Part shown: positions 4,814-6,819 of the stretch, one piece after another
Position numbering within the stretch: position 1 is the first letter of the stretch
Layout of the letters: each line of letters begins with the position of its first letter
Source: DUUS01 sp964416365
GTDB lineage: Bacteria; Bacillota_I; Bacilli_A; RF39; UBA660
DNA length: 6,819 nucleotides
Assembly: GCA_964416365.1 (NCBI GenBank)
Contig: CAYQDO010000037.1
Coordinates: 1-6,819 of the forward strand
Direction: 5' to 3'
Notes under the pieces: generated by a model
The model's input: only the letters and a program-made list of their open reading frames with translations
What the model was told of the DNA's origin: nothing
The model's database searches: none
Program-made: the position numbers and the translations under genes

Positions 4814-4843
4814 TTGCACTAATTTAAACATCTTGGGTATAAT
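4814..4843 (+). promoter_or_regulatory. Sigma-A-type promoter of the ferredoxin gene
   Basis: TTGCAC (4814-4819, 4 of 6) and a perfect TATAAT (4838-4843) are 18 bases apart. The start point would be near 4850, the first base of the GGAGG ribosome-binding site, giving a leader of about nine bases. Confidence 0.72.
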
Positions 4844-4858
4844 GATTATGGAGGAAGT

Positions 4859-5044
4859 ATGAAGAAAGTTGAAATAAAAAAAGACAATTGCATTTCTTGT
4901 GGACTTTGTATAAATACAGCAGAAAATACTTTTGGTTGGGATGACAATGGCAAATCAGAAGTCATCAATAATGAAGTAACTAATGAAGTAGTAAATATTG
5001 CAGATATGTGTCCAACCGGAGCTATTGTAATTACTGAAGAATAA
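4859..5044 (+). CDS. fer: Single [4Fe-4S] cluster ferredoxin
   Basis: This 61-residue protein is a small cytoplasmic electron carrier. Cys11, Cys14 and Cys17 (C-x2-C-x2-C) plus Cys51 followed by Pro52 are the four expected ligands of one [4Fe-4S] cluster. The CPTGAI end (51-56) is typical of the family, and the middle (EVINNEVTNEVV) replaces the second cluster of 2x[4Fe-4S] clostridial ferredoxins. It is acidic, as usual. The size and one-cluster pattern match ferredoxins of Bacillus-type Firmicutes. GGAGG lies four bases before the ATG. It has its own promoter and is followed 16 bases after the stop by a strong terminator, so it is monocistronic. Its redox partner cannot be read from this window. 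Confidence 0.95.
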   Translation: MKKVEIKKDNCISCGLCINTAENTFGWDDNGKSEVINNEVTNEVVNIADMCPTGAIVITEE

Positions 5045-5060
5045 GAAGAAATAGAAGAAT

Positions 5061-5090
5061 AAAAAAGAACCGAAAAACGGTTCTTTTTTT
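5061..5090. terminator. Strong bidirectional intrinsic terminator
   Basis: A 12-base perfect stem, six As plus GAACCG (5061-5072) against CGGTTC plus six Ts (5078-5089), encloses a five-A loop and is followed by T5090. It ends the ferredoxin message. Because A and T tracts flank both sides it should also stop minus-strand transcription from the secreted-protein gene, whose stop lies 43 bases upstream in its own direction. Confidence 0.95.
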
Positions 5091-5132
5091 GGCACATAAG
5101 TTTATAAATAAAGGAAAGAGGTAACTTATATG

Positions 5133-5771
5133 CTAATTTTGTGAATTAATAAATTGTTCAAATGAAATTTGAGCACTCATTCTAAATGAGGCATCATCAG
5201 TTACTGCAAGGGTACCGATTTCTGTATCTTCTTCATCATTCATTATATCATCATTGCCTTCGTACCACTCAAAGTAAACTCTGATTGTAAAGGTTTCAAA
5301 TCTAAAGGGTTCTTCTTCATTACTATTGTAAAGTAAAGTTTCTGATATTGTGTCGCCTGATAAATTTTCCACTTCTAATTCCCCTTCGATATAATCTTCA
5401 GGAATGATGGCATAATTAGTAATTACTAAATCAGGTAGTAAATTTCCATCAACAATATCTAATTTGATGTTGTAACTAAATGATACATCGACGTTTGTAG
5501 GATCAATATTAATATCGAAATATCCTTTAGAAGAAGGTGCCAATGTTCCGTCAGCAACATGTTCATTTCCTTCAATAATAGGTTCAATAGTAATACTAGA
5601 TGCACTATTTGATGTAATATCAGTATTTTGAACCAGTATTTCCCATTTCGAAAATGAAGCATTGATATCACCAGTAGTACTGGCTACATATCTTGAATAT
5701 GTGCTGCTCATTAACCCAAGACAAATAGACATTGAAATTAAAAGTAAGATAATTTTAATCTTTTTTGTCAT
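5133..5771 (-). CDS. Secreted or surface protein with SipW/TasA-like N-terminus, 212 aa
   Basis: The N-terminus (MTKKIKIILLLISMSICLGL) is a basic segment followed by a hydrophobic helix (about 5-22), then TYSRYVASTTG. This 'Tyr-x-Arg-Tyr-Val-x-(Ser/Thr)' pattern after the signal segment, followed by a Trp-containing strand (SKWEILVQNTDI), is common in exported beta-sandwich proteins of Firmicutes often named SipW-dependent or TasA-like. The mature part is strongly acidic, beta-rich, lacks cysteines and a C-terminal membrane helix or LPxTG anchor, and is likely extracellular. The frame stays open upstream to 5912, but AAAGGGAGG nine bases before ATG 5771 and the signal sequence that starts there fix the start. 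A promoter lies upstream, so it appears monocistronic. No signal peptidase gene is in the window. Export is well supported; the family name is by resemblance. Confidence 0.82.
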   Translation of the reverse strand: MTKKIKIILLLISMSICLGLMSSTYSRYVASTTGDINASFSKWEILVQNTDITSNSASSITIEPIIEGNEHVADGTLAPSSKGYFDINIDPTNVDVSFSYNIKLDIVDGNLLPDLVITNYAIIPEDYIEGELEVENLSGDTISETLLYNSNEEEPFRFETFTIRVYFEWYEGNDDIMNDEEDTEIGTLAVTDDASFRMSAQISFEQFINSQN

Positions 5772-5797
5772 GGTAGACGTCCTCCCTTTACAAATAT

Positions 5798-5826
5798 AGT
5801 ATAATTTATTGATGTCAATTTTACAA
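5798..5826 (-). promoter_or_regulatory. Sigma-A-type promoter of the secreted-protein gene
   Basis: On the minus strand TTGTAA (5826-5821, 4 of 6) and TATACT (5803-5798, 5 of 6) are exactly 17 bases apart. A perfect TTGACA (5818-5813) also lies there but is only 9 bases from TATACT and 14 from TATATT (5798-5793), too close for a normal promoter. Confidence 0.55.
5808..5819. promoter_or_regulatory. Candidate operator palindrome in the promoter spacer
   Basis: ATTGA and TCAAT form a 5+5 base inverted repeat with a 2-base centre. It sits between the -35 and -10 boxes of the secreted-protein promoter, a typical repressor position. The half sites are short and AT-rich, so chance is a real possibility. 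Confidence 0.3.
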
Positions 5827-5954
5827 TAAAAAGATGTACATTTGACAATATTGTTTGTAAAGTTGTTTGAATAAAGTGTGTCGCCTATTTGTGTAAATTT
5901 GTTTTTAGTCATTTTTTCTATTCTTGCCCCATATTATTTAACCGGAGGACAAGT

Positions 5955-6819
5955 ATGGACATAAAAGGACTAAATGATGAAGAAGTAATCCAGTATCGCA
6001 ACAAATATGGTAGTAATAAAATTCAAACTAAAAACGAAAATAGTTTCTTAAAACTGTTAATCGAATCATTAGGGGATCCCATAATAAAAATTTTACTTGT
6101 AGTTCTTGCTGTCAAAATAGTGTTCTTATTCAGGGAGTTTGATTGGTTTGAAACGCTTGGCATTTTTATAGCCATTTTCTTAGCTTCATTTATTTCTTCA
6201 ATAAGTGAATATGGTAGTGGCAAGGCTTTCAATAAATTGTTTGAACAAAATAGTCAAATATTTGTCAGAGTTAAAAGAAATAATAAATTAGTTAACATTG
6301 CCAGCGAAGAACTAGTAGTAAATGACATTATTTACTTATCAAGTGGCGAAGCTGTTCCCGCTGATGGTATAATCATCAAAGGAAGTATTACCGTAGATGA
6401 ATCTTCCTTAACTGGAGAAAGCTATGAGATTCCAAAAAAAGCTACATCTTCTATAATTACCGAAGCTAACAAACTTTACAAAGGAAGTGTCATATATTCG
6501 AAAGAATGTATAATGAGAATAAGCAGTGTTGGTATAAACACAATGTATGGAAGTGCCTTACTAGAACTAACAGAGCAAAATCCTGACAGTCCTTTAAAAT
6601 TAAGATTAAGAGAACTTGCTAAAGTAATAAGTAGAATGGGCTATATGGCTGCCTTTTTAGTATTCATTTCTTATCTTTTGTCTGTTGTTGTAATCAGTAA
6701 TCATTTTGAAATCAATGACATAATAAGAACCGTAAGCAATCCTAAATTAATAATCGATTATGTAATTTATGGTTTAACTTTAGCTGTAACTATTATAATT
6801 GTTTCAGTTCCTGAAGGTT
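5955..6819 (+). CDS. Calcium-type (P2) cation-transporting P-type ATPase, 5' part
   Basis: The first 288 residues of a P-type ATPase are present; the frame is open and runs off the right edge. These pumps use ATP, through a phospho-aspartate, to move cations across the membrane. Visible parts are a cation-ATPase N-terminal segment (GLNDEEVIQYRNKYGSN, 5-21), M1 and M2 (about 44-60 and 65-82), the actuator domain with VPADGIII (134-141) and VDESSLTGES (147-156, TGES being the dephosphorylation motif), M3 (about 229-248) and M4 (about 268-288) ending SVPEG. The VPEG in M4, with its Glu corresponding to a calcium ligand in SERCA/PMCA pumps, favours a P2 calcium-type pump. The DKTGT phosphorylation site is beyond the window. 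GGAGG lies six bases before ATG 5955. A possible TATTAT -10 (5932-5937) has no good -35. No link to other genes here is evident. Confidence 0.93.
   Translation, partial: MDIKGLNDEEVIQYRNKYGSNKIQTKNENSFLKLLIESLGDPIIKILLVVLAVKIVFLFREFDWFETLGIFIAIFLASFISSISEYGSGKAFNKLFEQNSQIFVRVKRNNKLVNIASEELVVNDIIYLSSGEAVPADGIIIKGSITVDESSLTGESYEIPKKATSSIITEANKLYKGSVIYSKECIMRISSVGINTMYGSALLELTEQNPDSPLKLRLRELAKVISRMGYMAAFLVFISYLLSVVVISNHFEINDIIRTVSNPKLIIDYVIYGLTLAVTIIIVSVPEG

Noticed and set aside
4846..5097. Minus-strand open frame of 83 codons
   Set aside because: It is the antisense of the ferredoxin gene and its terminator; the ferredoxin cysteine pattern and promoter make the plus strand the coding one.
5459..5671. 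Second minus-strand frame inside the secreted-protein gene
   Set aside because: It overlaps a better-supported gene on the same strand in another frame, with no ribosome-binding site and a biased Leu/Ile composition.
5845..5854. Palindrome ACAATATTGT in the divergent region before the ATPase
   Set aside because: It is ten AT-rich bases with no clear promoter around it; chance is likely, so it is not listed as an operator.
5772..5912. Upstream extension of the secreted protein by 47 residues
   Set aside because: The extension has no exported-protein features, would place the signal sequence internally, crosses the promoter, and ignores the strong ribosome-binding site before ATG 5771.
5909..5937. 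Sigma-A promoter for the ATPase gene using TATTAT at 5932-5937
   Set aside because: The -10 is reasonable, but the sequence 17 bases upstream (TCATTT) is a poor -35 and no extended -10 is present, so I mention it only in the gene entry.
6023..6232. Minus-strand open frame of 69 codons
   Set aside because: It is antisense to the P-type ATPase, whose conserved motifs continue through this stretch.
1..6819. CRISPR array, insertion sequence, tRNA, rRNA or riboswitch
   Set aside because: I saw no spaced direct repeats, transposase frame, tRNA-like fold or conserved RNA motif. Gene spacing is too short to hold a riboswitch except at 5772-5954, where none was recognised.
1..6819. Alternative genetic code (TGA as tryptophan) as in mycoplasmas
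   Set aside because: Tryptophans in conserved positions, such as YutD GDW, are TGG, and TGA ends yutH and yutD at plausible lengths.

Overview
The window is very AT-rich and uses the standard bacterial code: tryptophans are TGG, and TGA occurs only as a stop (yutH, yutD). Its genes point to an endospore-forming low-GC Firmicute, or a reduced-genome relative near the Bacilli/Mollicutes border. The evidence is a cluster of homologues of the Bacillus subtilis yut/yun neighbourhood: NifU-like YutI, CotS-family YutH, YutD (DUF1027) and YunB. YutH and YunB are sporulation-associated in Bacillus. The species cannot be fixed from the sequence; an uncultured gut lineage of the RF39 type is only a guess.

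Layout. Bases 1-281 carry a promoter and yutI on the plus strand. Bases 276-4757 carry seven minus-strand genes. In order of transcription they are a 263-aa tail-anchored acidic protein, yunB, an unrecognised 263-aa protein with a C-terminal membrane helix, yutD, a small DUF1292-like protein, a disordered 185-aa protein, and yutH, which collides tail to tail with yutI. A short divergent region follows, then a plus-strand one-cluster ferredoxin (4859-5044), a bidirectional terminator, a minus-strand secreted protein (5133-5771), and the start of a calcium-type P-type ATPase that runs off the right edge (5955-6819). No stretch over 300 bases lacks a gene.

Organisation. The minus-strand block is extremely compact. 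Three intrinsic terminators fold over the stop codon of the gene they end, and promoter elements for the next gene lie inside or directly after them. Two gene pairs are separated by one base, with the ribosome-binding site made from the last codons of the upstream gene. yutH and yunB have no Shine-Dalgarno sequence. Each has a CATATAAT-like element 5-6 bases before its ATG, as expected for leaderless messages from a sigma-E-type sporulation promoter. Other genes have sigma-A-like promoters, several placed so that the message would begin at the Shine-Dalgarno sequence.

Function. YutI and the ferredoxin belong to iron-sulfur metabolism. The central block looks like a sporulation-linked and housekeeping membrane/coat locus holding three proteins I do not recognise. 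The right end encodes a cell-surface protein and an ion pump, with no visible link to the central block.
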